A DNA stretch of 64,000 nt from Prototheca cutis (GCA_002897115.2 BCIH01000003.1:1113561-1177560), one strand, 5' to 3'. Positions 34,415-47,293 are shown, numbered from the stretch's first letter. The notes: generated by a model from the letters alone, not told the origin. Program-made: numbers and translations.

Positions 34415-34990
34415 TGCCCACAGGCTCTGGGCCGGGGCGTGCGATGCGGTCCGGGCAACTTACTGCGCGGGTTATCCCGTCCCTCTTTCACATCCACCGC
34501 ACCCCCGCCCGACCCACAATCCGCAACTCGCAAGAAAACCATGCGGCAGCTGCGAACGAAAGAAAGCCCGAGTCATAACAACAGATTAGGATTTCATGCC
34601 CTCGCTGGGATGATCTGCAACGAAATTTTGGTCTGAGCTTGGCGCACATGGACGAGAGTGCCGGAAAATGAGTCGGGCTTCTTGTGCTTTCACCCAGCAG
34701 CGTGCCTTGCTGGCATGGCCAGAGGCAAGCTCCTGGCTCGCTCCCGTTCGCTCCCGAGGCCGTCAGCGCCCCTGTCACTGCACTGCACCCTGCATTTGCT
34801 CCTGTGTGTCTCTCCCCGTGTCCCTTTCCCCCAGTCTGTTACTCCCCTTGGTGCCATGACGCTTGCTTGACATGCATCCTCTAGTCTGCTGCCACGGACC
34901 AACCCCGTACTCATCCGTGGCAGCAGCCCCTGCAAAGAGTGCCCGTCCTCTGGGATGAGGCGGCTTGCCCCGGCTATAAGTGCGAACTCC
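34415..34990. other. convergent intergenic region between PPKL and PfkB kinase
   Basis: 576 bp shared by the 3' ends of two convergent genes. Only short incidental frames; nothing recognised. Confidence 0.5.
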
Positions 34991-37203
34991 TCAGGACAGG
35001 TGNCGTGCCAGGGAGGGTTGGAGCTGGGCGAGGCTTGGCAGACCAGCACGAGCTCCGAGGGCCAGGCANTTGGCCCCTGCCACGACGGTGCCCAGCTTCA
35101 GGGCAGTTTCCATACTCATGCCCCGCTGGATACAGGCCAGCAGGGTGCCCACCATTGCGTCCCCGGCTCCCGTCGTGTCAACGACTGGCTGCAGGAGGTT
35201 TGGAGTCAATCGCTAGAAGAACATATTGGGTTGGAACATAGAGCAGTGGATTGCAAGCCCATCGTCGGCGTATCAGAGGGCACCAACAACAAGCCATTCC
35301 TGCCACCCACCGCATCGAAAAAGCTGGAGGTGCACGCGACCAGTTGCAGCATGTGCCCATGTCCAATGTGGATCTGCTTTTCTGCTACAGCAGGTTCCCT
35401 GCAAAGTTGGAATTGGTGACAGCTGTCGGCAATGCGTGTGATTCACATGTTTCTTGATCAGTACCTCCTCAGGGAACTCGCGCATTCCATACCACAGCTG
35501 CAAACTCTCACGCCCTGCGCACCAAACGGCAGATCCATCTCTTGCGACGCACGCAGGCGCAGGCTCCTTTTCTTCCGTGGGCTCGTTGCCGGCATTCATT
35601 CGCTTTGTCGACGGTGCAGTCGTACGACCGAGTTGGGCCCACAGTTCGTCCCATGCCACTTGAAGGTCTGGGACATCGACAGGACTGCCCATTGGCTCGG
35701 TCCCAGGACTTTCCTCCGTCTGATCAGAAGCCTGCTCCTGCCTTGAGATCCCTACGGCCCCTCTTGAGCCCAGCGTCGTGACAAGCCACCGGACATGAGG
35801 CAGCTTCGCAAGCATGGCCGCATGCGCCTTCCCGAGCGTCGCACAGCCCGTCCATGCCTGGTAAGGGACAGCAGAAGGGTCCTGCTCAGTGCCCAGCGTT
35901 TCAGAATCTCACTGCATGGGCTGGGCCCAGTAGAACCTCTTCTCCAGCTGTAGGCAAGGATACTCTCACGGTGTCAGACAACCTCCACGTTACTATGTCC
36001 AGCCCCAAACACCATGCCTCGGCAGCAGAAGCGCACAAACAGCTGTCTGTGCCAGGATTCACCTGAGGGAATGTGGCATTTGTGGAGACGTATGTGGCAT
36101 GTTCAAGGAGGGTGTCGAGACCGCGCCGAGGTCGTTCACCCTCTACCAGCATCGGAATCCCTGGATAGATGCATGGGTCTGGATTCATCACGCTTCCTCC
36201 TAAGCAGGATGGGTTTGCGCAAGGTGATACCGCGTGTGGATCATAGGCAACCCACAAAAGCAGCTCTGGACGTTGTCAACAGCTCCATCCCAACCCGAGC
36301 ATATCCATACTCACCCCGTTGGCTGGCGGCGGAAGCCAGGACTGCGGCTGCCTCAGGGTGGCGTGCATCGAAGTAGAGCAAGCCGGCTCTCTGCAGCGCG
36401 CTGTCGAGAATTTGCTCTGTCAACTCCTCTGGCTGCAACTCCGGTCCGGGAGTATGGATGCACGTGCGCGTCCCTCCTGNATTGATTGTTGTAGGAATGA
36501 ATCAAGTGTAAGGACGCCGACTGACACCCTGAGCATGGTTGTCCACTTCTCGATATGAATCATTCGCACATTCACAGCATGGAGATCATGGTGGTGGTAA
36601 AACCAGTCTGTGACATTCCCAACCGCACAGTGGGCAGGTTGCCTGACGCTCGCACCTTGCTGGTCAACGATAATGTACGTGGAAGGCGACGGCCGACCCG
36701 AGGCGTCCCGGAAGAGAAACTCGGTAGCTATGCCGTCAGCCTCCAATTCCGATGCGATGGACTCTCCCACGGTGTCTTTGCCTATCTTGGACACGACGGC
36801 ACAGTTCTGGCCCAGTCTGGCTGCTGCTGTCAAAGCGTTGCCGCAGTTGCCCCCCCCTTGCACCTGGGTTGAGCGACGTGCACGTACGGATTTCGCAGCC
36901 GTCCTGCGGTCCAGGTCTGTTTTACTGCGTTCCCCCTCGAGGACCGCATCGACACCGGGAATCCCTTCATGCCGGTATGCAAGAGAGAAGATTGAGCCCC
37001 TGCTTTGCCCTGGCAATAACATGGACAGCCGTCATCCTCCAAGCTCACAAGTATCTTACCAGGAGCTGCTCAGTCCGAATCTTCTCATCTGGTTGTGGGT
37101 ACTGTCTCACCAGCGCGAGGGAGTCCATGCCGCAAGATCCAAGACCCAGAATGTAGCCCTGGCTTTGGGCTGAGTCAGATCGCCGGGCGTCGTCTGTCAA
37201 CAT
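34991..37203 (-). CDS. PfkB-family carbohydrate kinase (plant-type, ribokinase-like)
   Basis: ATP-dependent kinase of a sugar or sugar-like substrate that I cannot specify. Six exons on the minus strand: 37203-37060, 36863-36656, 36476-36315, 36160-36063, 35857-35465 and 35188-34991, giving 400 residues with consistent phases. Motifs: GYILGLGSCGMDSLALVR, then QGGGNCGNALTAAARLG (PfkB signature 1 region), SKIGKDTVGESI, TYIIVD, TCIHTPG, ILVEGER-like (PMLVEGERPRRGLD), LVTTLGSRGAV, and VVDTTGAGDAMVGTLLA (signature 2 with catalytic Asp). The order matches an uncharacterised plant PfkB group (as recalled for Arabidopsis At5g43910-like proteins). The start at 37203 is the ATG nearest the conserved part. 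The frame is open upstream to about 37406, so a transit peptide is possible. Ambiguous bases at 35003, 35069 and 36480. Confidence 0.88.
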
Positions 37204-37743
37204 TTTGCTGGGCACAGACGGTCCCCTCCGACGACTGCCACCGCCACGCAAGTGCCGATCGGTCACTGAAGATGCTGTAAAAACCCTGGAATGATCGCGG
37301 GGCCTTGATACAGGTGATTGGTTTTGGAGCAACCGGCTTGGCAGCATCCGATCAAGTAGACTGGGCACGGTGGGTGGGTTTCGGGTGATTGGAACCCTGC
37401 GTTCCACAAACTCCAGCCACGAGGCTGTCGCCCGTCGGCTCCACCGACATTTAATGGAGAGACATGGGTGATGACATGGCGTGCATGCTCATCGGCAGAT
37501 GACGCTTGCAGTGGGTCGAGTCATGTCGACTTCTGGTCCCGTCTCGGATTGCGGTCAATTCGGGGATGCGTCAGCACTGGAAACCACCCCTGCTCTGCTG
37601 CTGCTGGAGCTGCCCAGCCCAAACGGGGCTGCCAAACCAGGTTACTCCATTTCCTTTCGTTCCAAAGAATATGCCTTATGTCATAGTCAGGGCAGTGCAT
37701 TTAGGAGAATTGGATCACGTGCCAGGGCAAAAGAAATACAAGG
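37204..37743. other. intergenic region between PfkB kinase 5' end and the next minus-strand gene
   Basis: 540 bp. It holds the PfkB promoter and possibly an N-terminal extension of that gene up to about 37406, plus the 3' UTR of the unknown gene ending at 37744. Confidence 0.45.
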
Positions 37744-39577
37744 TCAATGCATTGGGAAGGGGCCCGGCCCCAGGGCATTGGCGATGTGAGCATGGAGACA
37801 CAGGAGCACGGGCACCTTGCCTCCTGGCACCGCCACCCGCATGCAGAGCTCTGCCGGGACGGTGATGGTCGCGCCCTGAGCAAGACCGAGCTCGTAGACC
37901 TTGGAAGCCGAGAGGATGGCCAGCACTTGCGTCCCCGGCTGCAATGGCTCGCTGGCGCCATCGGCAGCGTCCATCGAAGCGACCACCCTATTAACGTAAC
38001 CGAATGGAGCGCAAAATCGCTGGTTGCTGCTTACTCAATTCATCATGAAGTTTCGTAAAAACCGTGTCCCAGATCCATCCTATCACGCCATTCTTCGCAC
38101 CCCTCTCCACGGCTACACACACGTACCTGCAGAGGCAACGGATGGCACCCGTGTGATGTGCGCAGTCTTCGACGTGCAGCAGGTGGTATGGTTGGGCCTG
38201 ACGGGGACGTCCGGCAGCCGTCCCCGGACTCGTGGCTGTTGCAACCCCACTGACGACGGCTTCCCAGCGGGCAGACAAGGTCTGCAGGCGTGCACCGAGC
38301 ACGCCCTTGGGCTGACCCGGCCGTGACCCCGGCCTCCGGACAGTGTTTGGCACCGGGGTCAAAGACGCGATGAACTGGCGCTCGAGAGACATGCCCGGTC
38401 TCCCAGCCGCGGCAGCAGGTGCTGCGGGCCGCACGGAGTGGGACCCGCCTGGGCGATCGCCGCCGCTGCTCCCCATCCCATCGTCTCCAAGCAGCATTGC
38501 TCCCCCTCCAGGCACGGCCTTGGTTGGGGATGTCACCTCAGTTTGCAGCAAGGCTGCCAAGCCCCCGGGTCGGGGTGCGCCCGGGCTCGTCGGTGGCCCG
38601 TCCCGGATGGCAAAGCGTGNGTGCCGTCCCACCGTCTTTGTCCCCGGGGACCTCCCAGGAGATCCCAGCGGACCCTTGCCCGTGCTGTACAACGGGTGGG
38701 GTTTAACACTCTTGCTGCCCCGTCGGCCCCGACCCGTGCTTGCCGGCGTCCGGACGGGGAGGCTCGTCCGTGGTGGCCGGACGCTTGTGTGCTGCAGCGC
38801 CGGTGTGGCTGCCCCGTTGTCCCAGGCCGACAAGCCGCTGGTTGTTAAAGGTGGAACAGCCACCGTTCCNNGCCGCGGAGTGGCCGCCAGCACAGCCTGC
38901 CGCGGGGTCGCGATTGCCGTCTCTCCAGGTCCCGGCGTCGCTGCGAGGACATGAGCTGTGCTCCTGGCCGGTGCTGGTGTGACAAGCCCCCCTGCATTAG
39001 AAAGGCCTGGCTGTGTCAGCTCGCTGAGCAGGGCGCCGACTTCCACCTCCAGGCGGCGGCCGGTGCTCCTCCACCCATGCCCTGGAGGGCGGGTCGCTGA
39101 AGCGCTGGCCGCGCCGTCCTGGCATGGCCACAGCGAGAGAGTGCTCTTGAGTGCCAACACTCTAGCAACTCATAACATTTTATACAATGGATAAGGAAAT
39201 CAGCCATCAGGCAATGCCCTGGCTAACCTGCCACTCCATCTAACATTCCACAATTCCAGGACACATCAGATCACCCGGGCCCAGCGTCTGCCAGATCAAA
39301 ATGACGTACCCGATGTGCTCTCGATCGGTCATCACGAGAAGGTGGAGACTCCTGTTGCAACCCAACAGAGCCATGTTCAGCGGGACTCGCGAGGGAGCAG
39401 GTGTCATATCCCTCAGGTGTAACAGGCGCATGACACTCACATGCCGAACCCACGTCCGATTTCCTCCACGGCAGCGCGACTCACGGTGTTTTCAGTCGCT
39501 GGTACACGATCTAATGACACATGGACAGTCTGCTGCGACGCTGCGTCATAGGTGATGCAGTACTCGTCGTCGTCCAT
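37744..39577 (-). CDS. unknown protein, Pro/Gly/Thr-rich middle, conserved-looking C-terminus
   Basis: I do not recognise this protein. A phase-consistent four-exon model on the minus strand gives 485 residues: 39577-39441, 39351-39310, 39161-38127 and 37987-37744. The acidic N-terminus (MDDDEYCITYDAAS) and a short hydrophobic strand (SLHLLVMTDREHIG) look ordered. Residues about 90-350 are rich in Pro, Gly, Ser, Thr and basic residues with many T-P and S-P steps, probably disordered and perhaps phosphorylated. The end looks globular: YHLLHVEDCAHHTGAIRCLCRVVASMD is spread over the last junction, then VLAILSASKVYELGLAQGATITV. The last part faintly recalls OB-fold-like C-termini of DNA-repair scaffolds; that is only an impression. 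Ambiguous bases at 38620 and 38870-38871. Confidence 0.55.
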
Positions 39578-40053
39578 TATCGCTCGAGACACCCCGCTTG
39601 GCCCGCGCCCGTGCTCGCAGCGAGATCATGTCACATCTGNTCAGACTCACGCATGGACATGAATAAAACCACGACAACAAAATCGCGATTTGCATGACCA
39701 CCGTGGCGATCGCTGTGCGATCTCCCCTAGCATGGTGCGCTCTGTCTCGGGAGGCAATCTCATGGCGTGCGTGCTGAGCTGGTGAGCTGCCCCGCGTGCC
39801 CGGGTTTGGCACAAGAGAAATTGCCTGCCAGCTCGAAAGCCCAGGTCGCTGTCGACCAAGTTCATAGATTCGCCCTGTTTGGTTTGGTGACTTGCAATAT
39901 ATTTAAAGCGGTATCTGGTGAGGAACCGGCCTGTATGGGCTCCGGTGCTCCCAGCCCAGACACTCGCACTGCGGACGGGTTCCGCGAAACGCAGCCACCC
40001 TAAGTACACGTGGTCTTCGATACTGCAAGTTCCTTTTGCGGCATTGCAGGGGA
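39578..40053. promoter_or_regulatory. divergent intergenic region between unknown gene and copper ATPase
   Basis: 476 bp between two divergent start codons. A possible 3' splice site (GCATTGCAG ending 40049) lies just before the chosen ATPase start, so an upstream coding exon with a transit peptide cannot be excluded. One ambiguous base at 39640. Confidence 0.4.
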
Positions 40054-43000
40054 ATGTGCTTTGTGAAGGACGGGACTGGGCCTGGTGCATGGACCCTGAC
40101 GACCGTGGATGCCCTGGCTACGTCGTGCCGCTCGCCGGGCCGCACGCCCCACAAAACCCTGGATCGGGGTTCTGAGGGTAATCTGAGTTCACCAAAGTCC
40201 CTCCCGAGCCTGGACTCTTCCCAGTCCACTGAAATTTCATCCAATGGATGTGAAATGGAACAAGACTCCTGCGGCTCTTCTGAAGAAGCTGAGTGCGTGT
40301 GGGAGCAGACCCCGTCGGGCCCTGACGGCGGAACGACGAGGGAGCCGCCATGGGAGCTGCAGTTGGACATTGGTGGCATGCACTGCGCCAGCTGTGCAGC
40401 TGCAGTGCGACGGGTGCTGGAGGGTGTCACCGGCGTGATCTCTGCCGCCGTCAGCGTCACTACTGAGATGGCCGTGGTGCGGCTAGCAACCAGGCCGCAG
40501 GCGTTAGGTATCCATGACCACGCCGTCCAGTTAGTGCGAGCCGTAACTGATGCCGGCTTTGAGTGCGCACCACGTGCACTGCCTGGCTGTGAGAATACGG
40601 ATGTGGATGTGAGGAACAGTGTCCGTAGCGGTTGGGATGACGGCGAGCTGGCCCCCGGCTGCGACGCGCTGGGCCCAGAGGTGCTCGAACCTCTGGCCGC
40701 TCCGGAGCTGTTTCTACCAACAGAGGAGACAGTTGCAGTGACTGGGGAGCTGGCGGAGACTGACAGCCTCAGCATCCTCCCCCCTTCCCGAGCGGCCGAC
40801 GACGAGGAAGCTGGCTGGAAGCTGCTGGGCCCCGGCTGGCGGCTGACAGCCGCCTGGGTGCTGGCGGGTGCGTGCCTGGCCCGACGTGCTGTAGTGACAC
40901 GTTTGAATCCGATGCATTCTCATTCACGGCGGTGGTTGGGTGCATTGTCATCCCGTCAAGCTACAGCAGCGCTGGCCACGGTGGCAGTATTGGGTCCCGG
41001 GCGCGAGATCGTATCCGCAGGCCTGCGGCGGCTAGGCCGGGGGCGGCCAAACATGGACAGCCTGGTCGCGCTGAGCACGCTGGGCTCCTATGCTTCGGTG
41101 GTGGCTGACGCTGTCGTTCGGATGGCCACGGCAAACAGCAGCACCGGAACAGNGGCCTGCTGCGACGAGCCGGCTTTGCTTCTGGCCATCGTGCTGACCG
41201 GCCGGGCGGTGGAGCGGCGCGCCCGGGCCTGCACTGCCGCCGATCTAACGGCTCTGTGTGCCCTGCGGCCCCGGACGGCACGCGTGGTTGTTGCCGTGCA
41301 GCGCGCTGCGGATGCTGGTATGGTGCACCGGACGAAGGTGGAAACCGTGCCCGCAGCCCAAGTCCGCCCTGGAAATGTGCTGTTGCTGCTCCCTGGGGAC
41401 GTCTGCCCCGTGGATGGCATCATCCTCCATGGCACCTCTGTTTGCGATGAGTCCGCTTTAACGGGAGAGTGCTTGCCGGTCGTCAAGTCTCCTGGCGCTT
41501 CACTGCCTGCAGGCGCGCGGTGCCTCCAGGCGCGACTGCTCCTCCGCGCGACGGCGCCGGGGTCAAACAGTGAGCTGGCCCGCGTGCAGGCGCTCATCCA
41601 GAGTGCCCAGGCCCGGCCGCCGGGCGTCCAGCGGCTGGCAGACGCTGTCGCGGGGAAATTCTGTTGGGCNGTTGGAGCTGCTGCAGTGGCGGCGCTTGCG
41701 TTCTGGGCTGGACCGGGCGCGCGGCGTGTGGTCCGACCGGGAACCCTAGCCGCTGCGGGCTGCTGTGTGCAGGCCATCTGTCCTTGCGATGGCGCACCGG
41801 CAAATTCCTCCCTCCCAGCCTTTACCAGGCTGTGGGGGGCGTTGCGTGTGGCATGCAGCGTGCTGGTGGTGGCGTGTCCCTGCGCTCTGGGCCTCGCAGC
41901 GCCCATCTCCGTGCTCGTCGCCTCGTCGGCGGCGGCTCGCCGCGGCCTGCTGGTTCGGGGCGGTGATGTCCTCGAGGTATGTGCTCTGGGGAGTTTGTTG
42001 TTTCTCGTAATAGTGATCATGATTGTGTTTCGTGCGACGGGAAAGGAAAATTGGAGGGCCGTCGTTTACTGGGGGGGATTCAAGAAATGGGAGGCATCCC
42101 TCACACACACGCACAACCGCCACACATCCACAGGCTAGTGCCAAGCTGGACGTGGTCGTGTTTGACAAGACGGGCACGCTGACGATGGGCCGGCCGAGGC
42201 TGGTGAGAGTGGTGCCCAGCAGTACCGCCTGGTCCGACGATGACATAGTCGCGCTGGCCGCGGCGCTGGAAGCCGACAGCCTTCACCCACTGGCGCGGGC
42301 GGTGGTGGAGGCGGCAGGAAAGCGCAGGGACAGGGCCATGACCGTCGCGACGACGGCCACCGACATCCACACCGTGGCAGGCGCCGGCGTCTGGGGCTCT
42401 GTCCCTGGCGTCGGCGTCGTGTCGGCCGGCGCGCCCGGCTGGGTGGTTGGCGATGGGAATGGCGCTGATAGTCACAGTTCCGGTGACCAGGGAGCCGAGG
42501 AGGACGAGGCGCCTGCGCTGGACGTTCTGGATGTCGCCACGGCACGTGGAACCGATGCTGAATCCGCACTTCTGCCGACGCTGACGACGGCATGCGTCTG
42601 CGTGAACGGTCAACTGGCAGGGACGCTGTTCTTTGCTGACGAGGTTCGCCCCGACGCGAAAGCGGCCGTGCAGGGCCTTCAGAAATTGGGTCTCCGGGTC
42701 CTCATGGTCACTGGCGACTCGCGGACTGCAGCTGAGGCCGTGGGACGTCAGGCGAGTTTGGCCGATTTTGCGTGACTGGTTTCTGGTNGCTGCCTTTGTT
42801 TAAATTGGTTGGATAGTGCGGGGGTTTGGTGAGCGCCATGAAGGACNATGTGGGTGCCGCCGCAACCACGGCCTCCCCTTCTTCCAAGCAATCCTCATGA
42901 CTGCGCTGCCCTGCAGGTGGGCATCCCGCCCGAGGACATCTTCAGCCGCACATCGCCCACNGGCAAGGCGGACATCGTGCNCGCGCTGCAACAAGGNCGG

Positions 43001-43456
43001 AGTGTCTCGGAGATCATCGTGAATACCGCCGGCCACCCTGCGCCGACAACGGCCACTGGTCAGAAAAAAGCGGTTGGATTCGTTGGGGACGGGATCAACG
43101 ACGCTGGCGCCCTGGCCGTAGCGGACGTGGGCGTGGGCATGGCCAGCGGGGTGAGCCTCGCCGGTGATGTGGCAGGCGCGGTGTTGCAGGCCGACCGGCC
43201 AAGTCAGGCGGTGGCGCTTGTGGAAAGCGCGCAAGCCACGCGGAGCTGCATCCGCCGCAGCCTGGCCTGGGCAATGGCCTACAACGCCGTGGCCATCCCA
43301 GCTGCCGCGGGGCTGGCCGCACCTGTGATTGGCACAGCGCTCAGTCCTTCTGCTTCCGCAGGGCTCATGGCCGCGAGCTCGCTGGGTGTGATAGGGAACG
43401 CCCTGCTGCTCCGCCGCACAGTCACGGCCATCCTTGCAAAGTGGCAACGTGCCTGA
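40054..43456 (+). CDS. copper-transporting P1B-type ATPase (chloroplast PAA/HMA-like)
   Basis: ATP-driven Cu(I) pump. Three exons, 40054-41976, 42134-42751 and 42917-43456, about 1026 residues. N-terminal heavy-metal domain with GGMHCASCAAAV. Then actuator SALTGECLPV, the membrane ion-binding CPC in VVACPCALGLAAP, phosphorylation site FDKTGTLTMG, HP motif in DSLHPLARAVV, nucleotide-domain TGDSRTAAEA and hinge GDGINDAGALA (usually GDGINDSPALA). The order and single CxxC domain fit the cyanobacterial-type PAA1/PAA2 ATPases that feed plastocyanin. No clear transit peptide starts at 40054, so the 5' end may be incomplete. Intron 2 has a GC donor (CAG then GCGAGT), required by the frame. The nucleotide domain has a long acidic insertion near 42460-42560. 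Eight or more ambiguous bases, mostly near the 3' end. Confidence 0.92.
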
Positions 43457-43958
43457 CGGGATCGTGTAATGCCGCTACTCTCCTGCTCTTGAGGGTTATT
43501 ATGTTGAGTGTGTCCCACTGAGAATCGGGGGGTCAAGGGGTCTTCTGGAATCCTCCTCCGAGTTGACGTGTCACCTGACCCATCGTCGCCACGTCACCCG
43601 TTCCGCGAGCGCAACTTCCGACAAGAAGAACTTCCGCATGGGGCTCAGTGCACGCGCCCCAGGCCAGCGAACCCAGCATGCATCAAAGCCGAGAATATTT
43701 CCGTTTACCAACGAGTCCTTGACAGTGTGGGCAGGCCAGAGCCTTGTCCANAGCCTCGCCAGAGCTCGCTTCCTCCGGGACGCAGGGAGGGGTTGGTCAC
43801 CCCCTCACACGAGGGCGTTTTTGAAGCNGAGGTCTTCGCAGGAGCTGTCCGGACTCGCAGCTTACCTGTAAAACGCTTGAAAAGTCTAATAAGGAGCTTC
43901 GTTGGTGCGAAGCTNCACCGCAGAGCTCGGAGCGACGAGGGCTGGAGGTGCTGACAGC
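43457..43958. other. intergenic region between copper ATPase and first purple acid phosphatase
   Basis: 502 bp with three ambiguous bases and only incidental frames. It should hold the PAP promoter. Confidence 0.5.
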
Positions 43959-46715
43959 ATGGCCCTCNCCAGGTTCGGACTGCCGTGCCTGATCCTCAGC
44001 CTGGCGCTCCTGCCGAACCCGGCCCGGTCCAGGTTTTTGATCGAGACGGTCAACCCNGATGGCAGTCCCGTNGACCTGCACCCAAGGACGGTGGAGTACA
44101 ACTGGTCAGACCACACCCCGGCCGGCGTCATGCGAGGCACCTGGGACATTGCAGATGACGATCCAAGGCTGCAGCCAGCACCCGAGGGTCANCCAGAGCA
44201 GATTGCTCTGGTGTACTATGGCAGCGACGCCGTGCGAGTGGGCTGGGCCACAGGTGGGTGGGTGGGGCTCGTTGAACCTTTGGATCCCCAGGAAGCCCTA
44301 GCCGTGGTTTCGNGCTGTGGGAGGAGCTCTCTCCTGTTCTGCCTCTACATCGACTGGCTCCGGAGCTCTTGAACATGGCAATTCAACCGGAATCCGATAG
44401 AAAACGCTGCAGGTTCAGCTCTGATGGGAAAGGATGTCCAAGCTCCGAATGACCACGGCGTGCTGTCCGTTGTGGAGTTCGGAGTTAAGCCCGGGGTCTA
44501 CCATCGCACCGCCCACGGTGAGCTTGCTCTTTTGGATGACAGCTTGGACTTTGTCTCCATGCAGGGACATTGGCATTCTGCATGGGTTGGTGATGCTGAG
44601 GGGTCGTGGCAGCGTCCTGCTCATCTCCGCAAGTTGTGGACAGCAGTGATCGATCTCTTCCCTTCACCAACGCAATCCCCGCTCCCACATTCCGCACAGG
44701 AACGTACAAGCGGTACGAGCAGCGGTACATGCACGAGGAAGCCAGCGATTACATCAGCCCCCGCCTTCACTCGGTGGTCCTGGATGCCCTGGAGCCTGGT
44801 ACTGCCTACTTCTACCGTGTCTCCAGTGACGACGGCCAGAGTTGGAGCAAGGTACGCAGTGGGTGGCATGCATGCATGCATGGTCTTATGTGTTGATCCA
44901 ACACACTTGTTTGCACAACAGCCTGCTGAACTGCTCGGCTGGGATCCTTCTTTCGTCCAGGAGCTGAGCTTCCGGACGCTTCAGGCAAAGTCCCAGGAGT
45001 ACCCGCTGAAACTGGGACTCATGGCAGATGTAGGCCAGACCTACAACTCCTCTGTGACCTACGATCGCATGCTGGATGACCAGCCCCAGGTGCATAGTAG
45101 AGTTGTGTGTACTCTGGGGAATTTTGTAGTGGAAATTTTGAGTTGTCCACCTGGATGCGGGCCTCTTGCAACCAGGCACCCAGAAACCCTTGCACGGTGA
45201 CACGGCCTCAGCGACTTGATCCTCGATGAAGCTCTGGCTCCAATCATTCTAATCCCCACACATCCTCAGGTCATTCTGCACATGGGGGACCTGTCTTATT
45301 CGGACGACTACCTCGCGAGCGGGGACCTGTTCCCATGGCTGACGAACCAGTCAACGCCCGTGCCAACGCCGCCCCAGTCATTCCAGCCCCGCTGGTGGGC
45401 TTGTTGCGGGGGTGGTGCTAAAAGTGCTGGCATGTATTGCGGCCTTCTCAGTGAGGGACTTAGGCCCTAGCCTTCTCCCCGCCCTCTTCGTGACAGGGAC
45501 AAGTGGGCACGCCTGGCATCACCCCTCTTCGCTCGGATCCCTTTCCTGGCCACCCCGGGCAACCACGAGATTGAGATCCAGCGCGACGGCCAGAAATTTG
45601 TCTCGTACACGGTGATGAGAGGGCAAGGCTTGGCGGGGGAATGCATGCGCCCATGGGTGGGTTTTCAAGCAGGGTCGCAATGGGTTGTCGCCATTCCTCA
45701 AACAACATCCTTCGCCGGCATGCACTCCTTGCAGAATCGATTCACGTCCAACCACTGGAAATCTGGCAGCACGTCCCCGCTCTGGTACTCCATGGATGTG
45801 GGACCTGTGCACGTCGTTTTCCTGACCTCCTATGCCGACTACGGCCCGAGTTCAGAGCAGGTGTGGCTTGTTTGCGGGCGACTTGGTTGGAGCTTTTCAT
45901 GCTTTCTTATGATGCAGGATTGCCCGTCTCGGTATGGGAACCCAAGCAATGTTTCATGAGTATGCCGATCCATCGCTGACACCTGATTGCCAACACCTCA
46001 CATGCACACACAGTTGGCATGGCTGAAGGAGGATCTCGAGCAACGGCTGGACCGACAGCGGACGCCGTGGTTCATCGCCGCGTTCCACGCGCCATGGTCC
46101 GAGCATGGCCCGTGGGGTTTCTGTGGAATGGGCCAAGGGTTTGCTGCTTGTGTGATCGAGCCGGGCATGCTGGCTCATTCACGGGACAGGTGTAAAAACG
46201 CCTTCCGTCTGCCTGGCAGAACACGCATGGCGACCTGCACGGTGTCAAGGGCCCTGACTGACTCCATGGCGCGCCACGAACTAACCGACTCTCAACAACT
46301 GTCCCTCCTTCCAATCCCCTCTCTCGCCAGGTACACCTCATACGCATCTCATTACTTTGAGGCCAACTGCCACCGCCTCGCAACGGAGAAGCTGCTGTAC
46401 AGCCATGGGGTGGACCTGGTTCTGAACGGCCACGTGCATGCCTACGAGCGCAGCCTTCCGGTGTTTGATTTCCAGTTGGACGAGTGCGGGCCGGTGCACC
46501 TGTCCCTGGGCGACGGCGGCAACATCGAGAAGCTGAATGCCATGTTTGCCGACTCACCAAGCCAATGCCCACCCTGGCCAGAACGGGGACCGTCATACCA
46601 GCCGGATTCCTGCCCACAGAAGCTCTATGGCGATCACTACTGCTCTACTGAGCAGCCAGCCTGGTCGGCTATCAGGTGAGCAGTTTTTATCTGGCAGTCT
46701 GGCTGTTTTGGAGGG

Positions 46716-46746
<31 letters not shown>

Positions 46747-47293
46747 GGGACATACGAGGTGGCCCACGATGCGATTCTTCCGCATGCCGTGGCCATTGTC
46801 TCCTCCTGCTGCTATACACATGCCTGCCATTCATAATTGCCCACCCGTAACTTTCGCAGGGAGCCGACGTTTGGGCATGCCATCCTGGACGTCATGAACG
46901 ACACCCATGCCCGGTTCCAGTGGAAGAGGAACCTTGACCCTGCAGATGGTGCGTGGTGTTGTGATCGGTGTGCATGTTCCCAGGGATGAGCATGAGGGTG
47001 CTTGGGAAGGTGGCCTGGGTGGCCGTTCACATCACCCACGTCAGGGCCCAGTCTGCGCTGAGATGGAACCCTGCATGTCCAACCGGGCTCTGAGTCATCA
47101 GAACAAACTCTAACGCCGAGTCTGATGAGCTCCCACGGCAGTGGTGGCGGACGAAGTTTATTTCGTTAGGAATCCGGAGAAATGCACCGGGGATGCTGGG
47201 AGGCTGTGGCGTCAGGAACGACTCAGAAGCAAAGATGTCGCGAACGACGTGCTCGCCCGGGACCGGAGGAAGGCGGCGTACGCAGACGCATGA
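43959..47293 (+). CDS. purple acid phosphatase A, secreted
   Basis: Binuclear-metal phosphomonoesterase, probably secreted for phosphate scavenging. Eleven exons: 43959-44253, 44413-44517, 44700-44851, 44961-45089, 45270-45394, 45497-45611, 45735-45860, 46014-46096, 46331-46675, 46860-46948 and 47142-47293, giving 571 residues. A hydrophobic signal sequence (CLILSLALLPNPARS) starts the protein. The five PAP metal-ligand blocks are present in order: ADVGQTYNSS (normally GDLGQT; the Asp is kept), GDLSYSDDY, GNHEIE, AAFHAPW and GHVHAYER. The C-terminal exon is longer and more basic (RDRRKAAYADA) than in copy B. Five ambiguous bases fall in exon 1 and intron 1. It shares 11 exons and several exact exon lengths with the next gene. 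Confidence 0.93.
46716..46749 (+). repeat. (GT)7 followed by poly(G)20 in a PAP-A intron
   Basis: A short GT repeat (46716-46729) passes directly into 20 G (46730-46749) on the sense strand, inside the intron 46676-46859. Confidence 0.95.
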
